From Pararhodospirillum oryzae (GTDB lineage: Bacteria; Pseudomonadota; Alphaproteobacteria; Rhodospirillales; Rhodospirillaceae), in NCBI RefSeq assembly GCF_007992075.1, contig NZ_BJZO01000043.1, positions 1 through 36,451 on the forward strand: a stretch of 36,451 nucleotides of DNA, given 5' to 3'. Both the position numbers and the translations under genes were made by a program. Of this stretch, positions 8,835 to 17,927 are shown piece by piece. A model generated the notes under the pieces. The model ran no database searches. It was not told the DNA's origin and saw only the letters and a program-made list of their open reading frames with translations. Every line of letters starts with the position of its first letter. Positions within the stretch are counted from its first letter, which is position 1.

Positions 8835-8871
8835 GGCGTCGCCGGTGCAAGGCCGCCTGAGGCGTCCCCGG
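8820..8871 (+). repeat. 26-bp tandem duplication across the copZ stop and the amidase start
   Basis: Positions 8820-8845 and 8846-8871 are identical except for one base (8841 g versus 8867 c). The first copy holds the copZ stop codon and the amidase ribosome site (GAGGCG); the GTG start of the amidase straddles the junction. This is directly visible and looks like a recent duplication. Confidence 0.85.
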
Positions 8872-9843
8872 GCCCCGGGGGGGCTTGCCCTCCTCCTCGG
8901 GATCCTGGTGGGAGGAGGCGGGGCGGGGGGAGCGGCCCCGGCCGCCCTGGCCTGCGATCCTTCCACCGTGGTCCTGGGCCTGGATATCGGCCACACCCTG
9001 GCGCGGCCGGGGGCGACCAGCGCGCGCGGGCGTCCCGAGTTCGGGTTCAACCAGGCCCTGGGCCAGACCATCGCCGCCGCCGTGCGCCGCGACGGTGCCT
9101 TTCGCGTGGTGGTCATCAACGCCGACGGCACCATGGCCGGCCTGACCCAGCGCCCGGCGGCGGCCCGCGCGGCCGGGGCCACGGTGTTCTTGTCGGTGCA
9201 CCATGACTCGGTGCAGCCGCGTTATCTGCAAACGTGGCGGGGCGAGACGGGCACCGGGCCGGTTATTCCCTACAGCGATCGTTTCAGTGGCTTTTCCGTT
9301 TTTGTCTCGGCCGCCAACCCCCAGCCCCGGGAAAGCGAGCGCTGGGGGCGGGCGGTGGGCCGGGCATTGGTTGCGGCCGGCCTTGCCCCGACCCTTCACC
9401 ACGCCGAACCGATCGAGGGCGAAAACCGGCCGCTGCTGGATCCGGCCCTGGGCCTGTACCGCTTCGACGGGCTGGCCGTGCTGCGGGCCGCCACCATGCC
9501 CGCCGCCCTGCTGGAAGCCGGCCTGATCGTCAACCGCGCCGACGAGCGGGTCCTGGCCAGTCCCGCCGGCCAGGACCGGATCGCCCGCGCCGTGGTGGGG
9601 GCCTTGCACGCCTACTGCGCCGGGCTGCCGGCCTCGCCGGAGCCGCCGGGCCTGTCGTCGTCCGAGGCCCCCGCTTCGGCGCGACCCGTTCCGATGGCGC
9701 CCGCTCCCGGCCGGGAGTCGGGACCGGCGATTGAAGGGAAGGGGTCCCGGGAGTCCGGCGAGGCCATGCCGCCCCCCGGGGAGTCCTGGACGCCAACCTT
9801 TTTTCCGCCGTCGTCAACCCCGCAAGCCCCGTGGCCGCGCTGA
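8845..9843 (+). CDS. Zn-dependent N-acetylmuramoyl-L-alanine amidase (Amidase_3)
   Basis: This exported enzyme would cut the amide bond between MurNAc and the stem peptide of peptidoglycan. From the GTG at 8845 the protein has 332 residues with a signal peptide: basic start (RLRRPRAP), hydrophobic GGLALLLGILVGGG, cut near AALA-C. The catalytic fold shows the expected zinc and acid residues: LDIGHT (His), EFGFNQ (Glu), LSVHHDS (His) and LLEAGLIVN (Glu). The last 75 residues are low-complexity Pro/Ser/Gly. The start is chosen because it restores a signal peptide and has GAGGCG upstream; an ATG at 8776 would overlap copZ. The sequence differs from AmiC in having only the catalytic domain. Confidence 0.85.
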   Translation: MQGRLRRPRAPGGLALLLGILVGGGGAGGAAPAALACDPSTVVLGLDIGHTLARPGATSARGRPEFGFNQALGQTIAAAVRRDGAFRVVVINADGTMAGLTQRPAAARAAGATVFLSVHHDSVQPRYLQTWRGETGTGPVIPYSDRFSGFSVFVSAANPQPRESERWGRAVGRALVAAGLAPTLHHAEPIEGENRPLLDPALGLYRFDGLAVLRAATMPAALLEAGLIVNRADERVLASPAGQDRIARAVVGALHAYCAGLPASPEPPGLSSSEAPASARPVPMAPAPGRESGPAIEGKGSRESGEAMPPPGESWTPTFFPPSSTPQAPWPR

Positions 9844-9897
9844 TCCACGGCCCCTTGTCCGGTCGTAGGTCACGAGAAGGCGCGTGCCTTGCGCCCG

Positions 9898-9920
9898 GTT
9901 GAATCGAAAAATTTTTCAAC
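9898..9920. promoter_or_regulatory. AT-rich inverted repeat upstream of the TSUP gene
   Basis: GTTGAA (9898-9903) and TTCAAC (9915-9920) are inverted copies flanking GAAAAATTTTTC (9906-9917), itself a perfect palindrome. It is conspicuous in a GC-rich genome and lies 155 bp before the TSUP start, so an operator or upstream promoter element is possible. No known regulator motif was recognised. The remainder of the 9844-10075 spacer shows nothing else. Confidence 0.3.
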
Positions 9921-10075
9921 GTCCGGACCGGAAGAGTGTGTTGCCGATCCGTGATCAGGGCACGACCCGGGCCCGTGCGGGGTTGCGCCCGCTGGCCGGC
10001 CAGGGTCTTATGGAGCCCTGGGACCGGTCATGCAACGAACCGGAGCGCACGCCCGGCCGGGGAGGGCCAAACGCC

Positions 10076-11002
10076 ATGCAGGTTTACCTGCCGATTGCCG
10101 AAATGTCCGTCAACGCCTTGCTGATCCTCGGCATGGGGGGGCTGGTCGGCTATTTGTCGGGTTTGTTTGGCGTCGGCGGCGGTTTCTTGCTCACTCCTTT
10201 GCTGATCTTGTACGGGGTGCCGCCGGCGGTGGCCGTGGGCACCCAGGCCAATCAGATCGTCGCATCCTCGATTGCCGGCGTGCTGGCGCACATGCGCCGG
10301 GGCAACGTGGACATCAAGATGGGGGTGGTGCTGCTGATCGGCGGCCTGGTCGGGTCGGTGGTCGGCGTGTGGCTGTTCGCCCTCCTGCGCCAGCTGGGCC
10401 AGATCGACCTCGCGATCTCGCTGGCCTACGTGGTCTTCCTGGGGCTGGTGGGCGGCTTGATGTTCCTGGAAAGCGTGCTGTCCTTGCTGCGTCGGCACAA
10501 GGGCGGGGGTGGGGCGGTGGCGCGCGGTCCCGGCCGGCATACCTGGATGCACGGCTTGCCCTTCAAGATGCGCTTTCGCCGTTCCAAGCTGTACATCAGC
10601 GTGCTTTTGCCCCTGGGGATCGGGGTGCTGGGGGGCGTGCTCGCCGCCGTGATGGGCGTGGGCGGCGGCTTTGTCATGGTGCCGGCGATGATTTACCTGC
10701 TGGGCATGCCGACCCAGGTGGTGGTGGGCACCAGCCTGTTCCAGATCATTTTCGTGGCCGGCACCACCGCCGTGCTGCAGGCCTCGTTCAACCGCACCGT
10801 CGATGTGTTCCTGGCCTTGCTGCTGCTGGCCGGCGCGGTGTTTGGCGCCCAGGCCGGTGCCCGGGCCGGGGCCCGGCTGCGCGGCGAGCAGCTGCGCGTC
10901 TTGCTGGCCCTTCTGGTGCTGGTGGTCTGTGGCAAACTGGCCTTCGACCTGATGGCGACGCCCGAGGATATCTATTCCCTGGGCGTGGTGCCCGCGGGAT
11001 AA
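10076..11002 (+). CDS. TSUP-family membrane permease (TauE/SafE)
   Basis: A 308-residue inner-membrane protein of the sulfite exporter TauE/SafE family, which moves sulfite, sulfonates or related anions. About eight hydrophobic segments are visible in two halves. Each half carries the family repeat: GLFGVGGGFLLTPLLI near residue 25 and MGVGGGFVMVPAMIY near 195, the latter followed by VVGTSLFQIIF. A cytoplasmic basic loop (RRHKGGGGAVARG) separates the halves. The start at 10076 is supported by GGGGAGGG upstream; the open frame extends further but without family similarity. The substrate cannot be told from sequence and the neighbours do not help. Confidence 0.88.
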   Translation: MQVYLPIAEMSVNALLILGMGGLVGYLSGLFGVGGGFLLTPLLILYGVPPAVAVGTQANQIVASSIAGVLAHMRRGNVDIKMGVVLLIGGLVGSVVGVWLFALLRQLGQIDLAISLAYVVFLGLVGGLMFLESVLSLLRRHKGGGGAVARGPGRHTWMHGLPFKMRFRRSKLYISVLLPLGIGVLGGVLAAVMGVGGGFVMVPAMIYLLGMPTQVVVGTSLFQIIFVAGTTAVLQASFNRTVDVFLALLLLAGAVFGAQAGARAGARLRGEQLRVLLALLVLVVCGKLAFDLMATPEDIYSLGVVPAG

Positions 11003-11052
11003 AAAGGATTTTCAACGGGGCGCCAGCCCCAGGCGAAGAAGGAGACACCCCC

Positions 11053-12897
11053 TTGCCGGATGCCTCTGCCCGGGCCTTTGCGCTGGCCCTGCTTGTTCCC
11101 GTGGGCGCGCTGATCGCGCCGTCTGGGGCCCTGGCCGCCGACCCCGTCCCGGACGAGCCCCCGACCGCCCAGGAAACCCCTTCTGTTTCCGTGCCGTATG
11201 GGGTCGAGTTTCGGGTGTCGGGGGAAGACGGGTCCCTGACCTCGTGGCTGCAAGGCGTGTCGCGGCTCGTGGTCTTGCAAGGCGAGCCACCGGCCACGCC
11301 AGCCGGGTTGCGCCAGCGCGTGGACGCCGACCTGGAACGCTTCGCCCAGGCCCTGCGCGCGCGGGGCTATTACGACGCCACCCTGGCCGCCGAGGTGGAC
11401 ACCGAGGCCCGGCCGGCCCGGGTGGTGATTTCGGCCGAACCGGGGACGCTCTACACCCTGGCCAGCGTGGTGTTCGACTATCGCGGAACGGATGAGCGCG
11501 CCGACCTCCCCCAGGATCCCGGCACCGCCGGGCTGGAGGTGGGAGCCCCGGCCCGCGCCCAGGCCGTTTTGGACGGCGAGCACACCTTGACGCTGGCCTT
11601 GCAACGCGCCGCGCGCCCCCTGGCCCGGGTGACCGACCGCCTGGTGGTGGTCGATCATGCCCGTCATGTCATGGAAGTGACCTACACGGTCGAGCCCGGC
11701 CCGAAGGCCGCCTTCGGGCCCCTGGTGGTGCGCGGGCTGGAGAAGGTCGACGAAACCTTCGTGCAGGCGATGGTGCCCTGGCGCGAGGGGGATCCCTACG
11801 ACGAGCGGGTGGTGCGCGAGTTTCGCAAGCGCCTGTCGGAAAGCCGCCTGTTCGGAACCCTCGACATGGGGCCAGAGGCGGCGGTGGGTCCCGACGGGCG
11901 CATTCCCATCCACCTGACCCTGAGCGAGGCTCCCCCGCGCACCATCGCCGCCGGCGTCTCCTACGGCACCGACCGGGGGCCGGGCGCCAGCGCGCGCTGG
12001 GAGCACCGCAACCTGCTGGGAGCCGGCGAGCACCTGCGGATCGAGGCGGTGGGCGCCTTGTCCGAGCAGTCGGTGGCGGCGTCGCTGCGCAAGCCCTACT
12101 TCCTGTCGCCCCGTCAGACCCTGACCGCCAGCTCCCGCGTCGCCCGCGAGGATCTGGAAGCCTACACCGGCCTGGTGGCCGAGGCGGCGGCGGGTGTCGA
12201 GCGGGTCTTGAGCGAGCACTGGCGGGTGTCGGGCAATCTGTCCTTGGAGATGGCGCATCTGACCTGGCCGGGCGAGGACGTTTCCCGCCCCCATGCCCTG
12301 GCCGGCCTGCCCGTGCAGGTCAGCCGCGACGCGACCGACAACGCCCTGGACCCCACCCGGGGCACCCGTTTTTCCCTGACCGCCCAGCCCTTCGCCGGCG
12401 TTGTTGAGTCGGAATCAACCGGTTTTCTCGTGGTCGATGCCCTGGCCTCGGGCTACGTGCCGGCGCTCCCCGACCGGCTGGTTCTGGCGGGGCGGGCGCG
12501 GCTGGCCAGCCTGACCGGCGCCAGCCTCGACCGGGTTCCCCCCAACCGACGTTTGTATGCCGGCGGTGGTGGCTCGGTGCGCGGCTTTGGCTACCAGATG
12601 ATTGGCCCGCTTGCCGCCAACGGCGATCCCCTGGGCGGGCGTTCGGCCGCCGAGATCGGGGTGGAAGCCCGGATCAAGATCACGCCCACCATTGCCGTGG
12701 TGCCGTTCCTGGAAGGGGGGCTGGTCGGCCCCGAGTCCTGGCCCTCGTTCGACGAAACCATCCGCTGGGGAGCCGGGCTTGGCGCGCGCTATCACACTGA
12801 TTTCGGGCCGTTGCGCGTGGATCTTGGCGTGCCGCTCAATCCGCGCGACGAGGACGATTCGTTTCAGGTTTACATCAGTCTCGGACAGGCGTTCTGA
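11053..12897 (+). CDS. tamA: TamA, outer-membrane translocation and assembly module
   Basis: TamA is a BamA-like (Omp85) barrel that works with TamB to insert proteins into the outer membrane. The proposed start is TTG at 11053, eight bases after AAGGAG, giving 614 residues with a signal peptide cut near SGALA-ADP. POTRA-type domains occupy about 40-285 and the 16-strand barrel about 290-614. The barrel shows the Omp85 loop-6 motif SVRGF inside GGGGSVRGFGYQ, and the protein ends in the usual terminal phenylalanine (LGQAF). tamB follows after two bases. A BamA identity is unlikely because only the shorter POTRA region is present and tamB is adjacent. Confidence 0.92.
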   Translation: MPDASARAFALALLVPVGALIAPSGALAADPVPDEPPTAQETPSVSVPYGVEFRVSGEDGSLTSWLQGVSRLVVLQGEPPATPAGLRQRVDADLERFAQALRARGYYDATLAAEVDTEARPARVVISAEPGTLYTLASVVFDYRGTDERADLPQDPGTAGLEVGAPARAQAVLDGEHTLTLALQRAARPLARVTDRLVVVDHARHVMEVTYTVEPGPKAAFGPLVVRGLEKVDETFVQAMVPWREGDPYDERVVREFRKRLSESRLFGTLDMGPEAAVGPDGRIPIHLTLSEAPPRTIAAGVSYGTDRGPGASARWEHRNLLGAGEHLRIEAVGALSEQSVAASLRKPYFLSPRQTLTASSRVAREDLEAYTGLVAEAAAGVERVLSEHWRVSGNLSLEMAHLTWPGEDVSRPHALAGLPVQVSRDATDNALDPTRGTRFSLTAQPFAGVVESESTGFLVVDALASGYVPALPDRLVLAGRARLASLTGASLDRVPPNRRLYAGGGGSVRGFGYQMIGPLAANGDPLGGRSAAEIGVEARIKITPTIAVVPFLEGGLVGPESWPSFDETIRWGAGLGARYHTDFGPLRVDLGVPLNPRDEDDSFQVYISLGQAF

Positions 12898-12899
12898 AC

Positions 12900-15800
12900 A
12901 TGGCCGACGACAGCGACACCAAGACCCCCGCCTCGTCCGCGCCCGCCCCTGGTTCCCGTCGGCGGCGGCGGGCATGGCGCGTTCTGGGGGCCACCGTGGC
13001 CCTTGTCACCGCGACCCCGCTGGCCCTGGGGGGCGCGGGCGCCCTGTGGCTGGATAGCGCGGCCGGCCATGCCTGGCTCAGTCAAACCCTGGAATCGCTG
13101 GTTGACGATCCGACCGGGGTCCGGCTGCGCCTGGACACGGTGGAGGGGTCCTTGTGGGGGGATCTGCGGATCACCGGCCTGGTGCTGGAGGATCCGGCCG
13201 GCCCCTGGCTCACCCTTCCCGAGGCGCGTCTGGCCTGGAGCCCGGCCGGCCTGCTGGGCGGCCGGCTGGTGGTGCGGGATCTGGAGCTGCGCCGGCCGGT
13301 GTTCGAGCGTCTGCCGGAAACCCAACCCTCGCCCGAGGAGGACACCTCGGAGGGACTGGACTGGCTGGCCCTGGTGGCCCGGGTGCGCCTGGAGCGCCTG
13401 GCGGTCGAGGGGCTGGAGGTGGGCGAGGCCCTGGCCGGGCAGCGGGTGCGCCTGGACGTGGACGGCGGGCTGGACCAGGGCACGGCTCCGGGTTCGACCC
13501 GGGTGCACCTGGATGCCGTGCGCACCGATGGCGTGCCGGGCGCGCTGGCCGGCGATGCCACCTTGGCGCGCGATCCCCTGGCCCTGGACCTGGATCTGCG
13601 GTTGGTCGAGCCGGCGGGCGGGGCGCTGGGCGGCCTGCTGGGGCTGGCCGACCGCCCGGCGGTGGATGTCCGCATCGAAGGCAGCGGGCCGCTTGCCGAC
13701 TGGCCGGCCCGGATCACCGCGTCGGTGGAAGACGTGGCGACCCTCGCGGGCACGGTGCGCCTGGGCTGGCCCGATCTGCGCGCCGGGCTGGACGTGCGCC
13801 TGGTCCCGGGCCCCAAGGCTCCGCCGATGCTGGCGGCCGGGGCCGGCCCCGAGGGCATGCGGATCCTGGGCGACGTTGCCCTGCCCGGAGAAGGCGCCGT
13901 TCATCTGGACGAGCTTCTGGCCGAGGGGGCGGGCTGGCGCGTGCACGCCAAGGGGGGCGTGGAGGCCGGGGAGACGGGCGCCCTGACCCTGGACGCGGAC
14001 GTGAACCTGGATCATCCCCCCGCCCTGGCCCTGGTCGCGCCAACCCTGGAAGGAGGCACGGCCCACCTGGCGGTGAGCGCCCGGGGAACCCGGGCCCGGC
14101 CCCGGGTGGACGCCCGGCTGGACGCGGGCGCCCTGGCCCTGCCGGACGTAATGGCCCTGGAGGGCCTGGGGCTGGTGGCGACGCTGGCGCCCGATCCCGC
14201 CACGGCGGGCGCCCTGGCCCTGAGCGTGACGGGCGGGCCCCAGGGCCTGAGCCTGCCGGCGGCCGGAGCCGGGGGCGCGGCCCTGGTGGGACCGGCCCCC
14301 GCTTTTGTCGTGCGGGCCTTCCTGGATCCCGACGGGGGACCGCTGCGCCTGGAGACGGCTTCGGTCTCGGGAGCCGGCTTCGATCTTGACGTCAGCGGGC
14401 GCTACGATCCCGCGCAAGGCCGGGCCGAGGCCGTGCAACTGGTTCTGGCCGTGCCCGATCTCGCACCCCTGTCCCCCGGGCTGGGCCTGGGCGCCCGCCT
14501 GGAGGCGCACGCCGAGGCGCTGGCTTTTGGCCCCGGGGGAGCGGCGGGGGCCGTGGACCTTGGCGTGGCTCTTTCCCCCGATCCGGCCCGGCTGGATCCG
14601 GCCCTGGCCGAGCTGCTGGGACCGACCCCGGCGCTCTCGGCCCGTGTTTCGCTGGGCGGGGAGGGCGACGCGCGGGAAAGCCCCCGCGTTCGGCTCCAGG
14701 ACCTGAAACTGGAAACCAACGCCGTGACCGGCACGGGCGAGGGCACGCTGGAGGCCGGGGACACCCTCGCGGCCCGGCTGACCCTGGCCGTGGCCAATCC
14801 GGCTCTTCTGGGGGCCGGCCTGGGGGGTGGTCCCCTGACCTTGAGCGTGGACGCGAAGGGGGCGATCGCCGATCCCACCGTGGTGGCCACCCTGGAGGGG
14901 GCGCGCCTGAGCGGCCTGGGACCGGTTTGGGAGGGGCTGCGCGTGCGCGTGGAGGCGGCGTCGGTGACCCAGGCCCCCACCGGGCGGGTGGAAGCCGAGG
15001 CCCGCGCCGGACGCCTGCCGGTGCGCCTGAGCCTGCCCTTTGCCGTTGAAAAGGGGTTTTCGGCCCTGGTGGTGGAGGACGCGACACTCACCGCCGGGTC
15101 CGCCAGCGTGACGGCCCGGGCCCATCTGGACCCGGCCCGGCTGGAGCGGGCGACGGCCCGCGTCAACGTGGCCGTGCCCGACCTGGCCGTCCTGGCGCCG
15201 CTCGGGGTGCCCGCGCTGGGCGGACGCCTGGACGCCCAGGCCCGCCTGGAACCCGATCGCGCCGGAAAGGGAGTCGTCACCCTGGAGGCCCGCGCGCCGG
15301 GCCTGCGCCTGAACGGGCAGGGCCTGGGCCGCCTGGAGGCCAAGGCACGGGTGGATGATCCACTGGCCAAGCCCGCGATCACCGCCAGCGTGTCCCTGGC
15401 TGGTGGCGGCAGCGGACCGGTGTCGTGGCGCCAGCTGGGCATCGAGGCGCGCGGTCCGCTGGATTCCCTCGGGCTGGCGGCGCGTGTGGAAGGCGCCTTG
15501 CGTGCCGGTGCCACCGACCAGCCCCTGAAGGGGCGCCTGGATGCGCGCTGGAAGGGGGGGGCGGCGCCCCGTCTGGAAGTGAGCACGCTTGATGTCTCGG
15601 CCGGAACCCACCGCGTGGCGCTCGCGGCGCCCACCGCCGTGCGCCTGGGGGGCGGAACCACCCGGCTGGAGGAAACCCGCCTGACGGTGGACCGGGGCCA
15701 GCTGACCCTGGCCGGGGGGCTGGGCGCGAACGGACGCGTGCAGGCCCGCCTGGAGGCTGCCGCCGTGCCGCTGGGACTTGCCGATCTGTTCGCTCCCACC

Positions 15801-17372
15801 CTGGGCCTGGAGGGCCGGCTGGAAGGGACCGTGAACGTGGCCGGCACGCCCTCGCGGCCCACGGGCAAGGCGGCCCTGGTGGTGCGCCAGCTGCGGGCCG
15901 GGGCCCTGGCCGGGCACCGGGTCGATGCCTTCCTTGAGGCGACGGTGGACCGGGCCCTGACCGCCTCCTTGCGCCTGGAGGGCCTGCCGGGCGAACCGCT
16001 GCAAGCGCAGGCACGTCTGCCCCTGCCCCGGGGGCTGGCGGCCGTGGGGCCAGGCACGCCGGTGGACGCATGGGTGCGCTGGAAGGGCGATATCCATGAC
16101 CTGTGGGACATGACGCCGCTGATCGAGCATCGGCCGTCCGGCCCCACCACGGTTGACCTGAGCGTGGCCGGCACCGTGGGCGCGCCCCGGCTGAGTGGCG
16201 GCGTGCGCCTGGAAAAAGGGCGATACGAAAACCTGCTGACCGGGACCTTGCTCAAGGACCTGGATCTCGATGTCTCGGCGACGGCCGATCAGCGCCTGGT
16301 GGTGCGCCTGCGCGGGACCGATGGCGGCCCGGGCACCGTTGCCCTGGACGGGGCCCTGGACCTGTCAAGCCCCGGGCTCCCTCAAGGCGACGTGAAGGTG
16401 GCGGCCCGCAACGCCACCTTGGTGCGGCGCGACGAAGCGACGGCCACCCTGGACGCCGACCTGACCTTGGCCTTGCGCGAGACCGGGGCCGCGCTGGCCG
16501 GCACGGTGACCACCCAGAAGGTGGCGGTGCGGCTCATCAATTCGATGGGCGCCAGCATTCCCGACCTGCCGGTGATGGAGGTGGGGGGGCGTGGCCAGCC
16601 GGCCACCCGCGCCCAGGCCCTGGCGGCGCGGGCCCGGGGCGAGGACGCCCGGAACCCGGGCCTGCCCGTGGCCCTTGATCTCAAGGTCAGCCTGCCCAAC
16701 CGCGTGTACGTGACGGGGCAGGGGGTCAACACCGAATGGAAGGGGGCGTTGACGGTGGGGGGCACCGCCGCCCAGCCCGTGGTCGTGGGAACGATCGAGA
16801 ACCTGCGCGGCCAGGTGGACTTCCTGGGGCGGACGTTTTCGCTGAAGGACAGCGTGATCCGTTTCGATGGCGGCCGGCGCCTGGATCCCGGCCTGGACAT
16901 CCGGGCCACCAACGACACCGGCGACGTCACGGCGGTGGTGCGGGTCACGGGGACCGCCTCGGCGCCCGACCTGAGCTTTTCCTCGGAACCGGCCCTGCCG
17001 CCCGACGAGGTGGTGGCGCACATCCTGTTTGGCAAAAGCTCGGGCGAGCTGTCGGCGATCGAGGCGGTGCAGCTGGCGCGCGCGGTTGGCGAACTGGGCG
17101 GCTTCGGCACCGGGGGGAGCTTCGTGGAATCCTTGCGCGACGCCACCGGTCTTGACGTCCTCAAGCTGGGTGAGGGAGACAAGGGGGGCACCACCGTGCA
17201 GGCGGGCACCTATGTGCGCGAGAATGTGTATGTCGGGGTGGTGCAGGGAATGGGACTGGGGGACAGCGCGGTCGAGGTCCAGGTGGAACTGACCCCCTCC
17301 TTGAACCTGGAAACCCGGGCTGGCGCCGGCGGGGCGGGCGAGGCCGGGCTTTTCTGGAAACGGGATTACTGA
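12900..17372 (+). CDS. tamB: TamB, translocation and assembly module inner-membrane/periplasmic subunit
   Basis: A 1490-residue AsmA-like protein that spans the periplasm and partners TamA; family members also help move phospholipids to the outer membrane. It has a cytoplasmic basic start (RRRRRAW), one membrane anchor (about 24-45), then a very long beta-rich body with recurring G-x-L-x-L/V-x-A-x strands typical of the hydrophobic groove. The C-terminal DUF490/TamB domain (about 1130-1490) ends in the diagnostic GLFWKRDY. The start lies two bases after the tamA stop, so the two are co-transcribed and probably translationally coupled. Base composition is extreme (long runs of Leu/Ala/Gly codons rich in G and C), but the frame is intact. 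Confidence 0.95.
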   Translation: MADDSDTKTPASSAPAPGSRRRRRAWRVLGATVALVTATPLALGGAGALWLDSAAGHAWLSQTLESLVDDPTGVRLRLDTVEGSLWGDLRITGLVLEDPAGPWLTLPEARLAWSPAGLLGGRLVVRDLELRRPVFERLPETQPSPEEDTSEGLDWLALVARVRLERLAVEGLEVGEALAGQRVRLDVDGGLDQGTAPGSTRVHLDAVRTDGVPGALAGDATLARDPLALDLDLRLVEPAGGALGGLLGLADRPAVDVRIEGSGPLADWPARITASVEDVATLAGTVRLGWPDLRAGLDVRLVPGPKAPPMLAAGAGPEGMRILGDVALPGEGAVHLDELLAEGAGWRVHAKGGVEAGETGALTLDADVNLDHPPALALVAPTLEGGTAHLAVSARGTRARPRVDARLDAGALALPDVMALEGLGLVATLAPDPATAGALALSVTGGPQGLSLPAAGAGGAALVGPAPAFVVRAFLDPDGGPLRLETASVSGAGFDLDVSGRYDPAQGRAEAVQLVLAVPDLAPLSPGLGLGARLEAHAEALAFGPGGAAGAVDLGVALSPDPARLDPALAELLGPTPALSARVSLGGEGDARESPRVRLQDLKLETNAVTGTGEGTLEAGDTLAARLTLAVANPALLGAGLGGGPLTLSVDAKGAIADPTVVATLEGARLSGLGPVWEGLRVRVEAASVTQAPTGRVEAEARAGRLPVRLSLPFAVEKGFSALVVEDATLTAGSASVTARAHLDPARLERATARVNVAVPDLAVLAPLGVPALGGRLDAQARLEPDRAGKGVVTLEARAPGLRLNGQGLGRLEAKARVDDPLAKPAITASVSLAGGGSGPVSWRQLGIEARGPLDSLGLAARVEGALRAGATDQPLKGRLDARWKGGAAPRLEVSTLDVSAGTHRVALAAPTAVRLGGGTTRLEETRLTVDRGQLTLAGGLGANGRVQARLEAAAVPLGLADLFAPTLGLEGRLEGTVNVAGTPSRPTGKAALVVRQLRAGALAGHRVDAFLEATVDRALTASLRLEGLPGEPLQAQARLPLPRGLAAVGPGTPVDAWVRWKGDIHDLWDMTPLIEHRPSGPTTVDLSVAGTVGAPRLSGGVRLEKGRYENLLTGTLLKDLDLDVSATADQRLVVRLRGTDGGPGTVALDGALDLSSPGLPQGDVKVAARNATLVRRDEATATLDADLTLALRETGAALAGTVTTQKVAVRLINSMGASIPDLPVMEVGGRGQPATRAQALAARARGEDARNPGLPVALDLKVSLPNRVYVTGQGVNTEWKGALTVGGTAAQPVVVGTIENLRGQVDFLGRTFSLKDSVIRFDGGRRLDPGLDIRATNDTGDVTAVVRVTGTASAPDLSFSSEPALPPDEVVAHILFGKSSGELSAIEAVQLARAVGELGGFGTGGSFVESLRDATGLDVLKLGEGDKGGTTVQAGTYVRENVYVGVVQGMGLGDSAVEVQVELTPSLNLETRAGAGGAGEAGLFWKRDY

Positions 17373-17483
17373 TCTTGGGGCTTTCTCGGTGTATCATGCG
17401 CCCCGGGTCCTTGCATTCGCCTTCACATTTCGGGATAACCACATGAGATTCAACGCCATTAGCACCTTTGGTCGGGGGACGTC

Positions 17484-17927
17484 ATGAGCGTGAACAATCT
17501 GGCCCCGATGTTGCGGCATCCGGACTTGAAACGGCTCTACCAGAAATGGGTGGAGCTGTGCGACAACGGAGAGGTGCCCATGGCCGTCGATGTGGATCCG
17601 GCGGATCTGCGTCCGTGGCTGTCTCACATGGTGGTCATCAAGGTGGATCGCGACGGCCGCTACGTTTACGGCTACTATAGTAACGAGTACGCCGAAATTT
17701 TCGATGGCGACCGGGTCGGACAGTCCATCGATTCCCTGCCCAAGGAACAACGCGATATTCTCAAAAGGGAATACGAGCAGGTGCGGGTGGAACAAATGCC
17801 GGTGGCCCGGGTTTACACGGGCGTTTTCGATGGCGAGGAACAGACCTGGGAACGCCTGGTCTTGCCGTTTCTGTCCCATGACGGAGACGTGGAAAAAATG
17901 ATGGTCGCTGCTTACAGGGTTTCGTGA
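17484..17927 (+). CDS. PAS_5-family protein
   Basis: A 147-residue single-domain protein matching the alphaproteobacterial PAS_5 pattern: an N-terminal helix with LYQKWVELC, then VDPADLRPWLSHMVVI, a central strand YVYGYYSNEYAEIF, DRVGQSID, and a C-terminal RLVLPFLSHDGD segment. Such proteins are putative sensors; ligand and output are unknown, and there is no enzymatic domain. CGGGGGA is the ribosome site. Its stop codon (17925-17927) overlaps the ATG of the next gene (TGATG), so it is coupled to the FtsK-like motor, which is unusual. A 14-codon reading frame (17443-17487) ends on its start codon. Confidence 0.8.
   Translation: MSVNNLAPMLRHPDLKRLYQKWVELCDNGEVPMAVDVDPADLRPWLSHMVVIKVDRDGRYVYGYYSNEYAEIFDGDRVGQSIDSLPKEQRDILKREYEQVRVEQMPVARVYTGVFDGEEQTWERLVLPFLSHDGDVEKMMVAAYRVS

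Noticed and set aside
12870-16130. 1086-codon minus-strand frame under tamB
   Set aside because: Antisense artefact of high GC; tamB shows the diagnostic C-terminus and the tamA neighbour.
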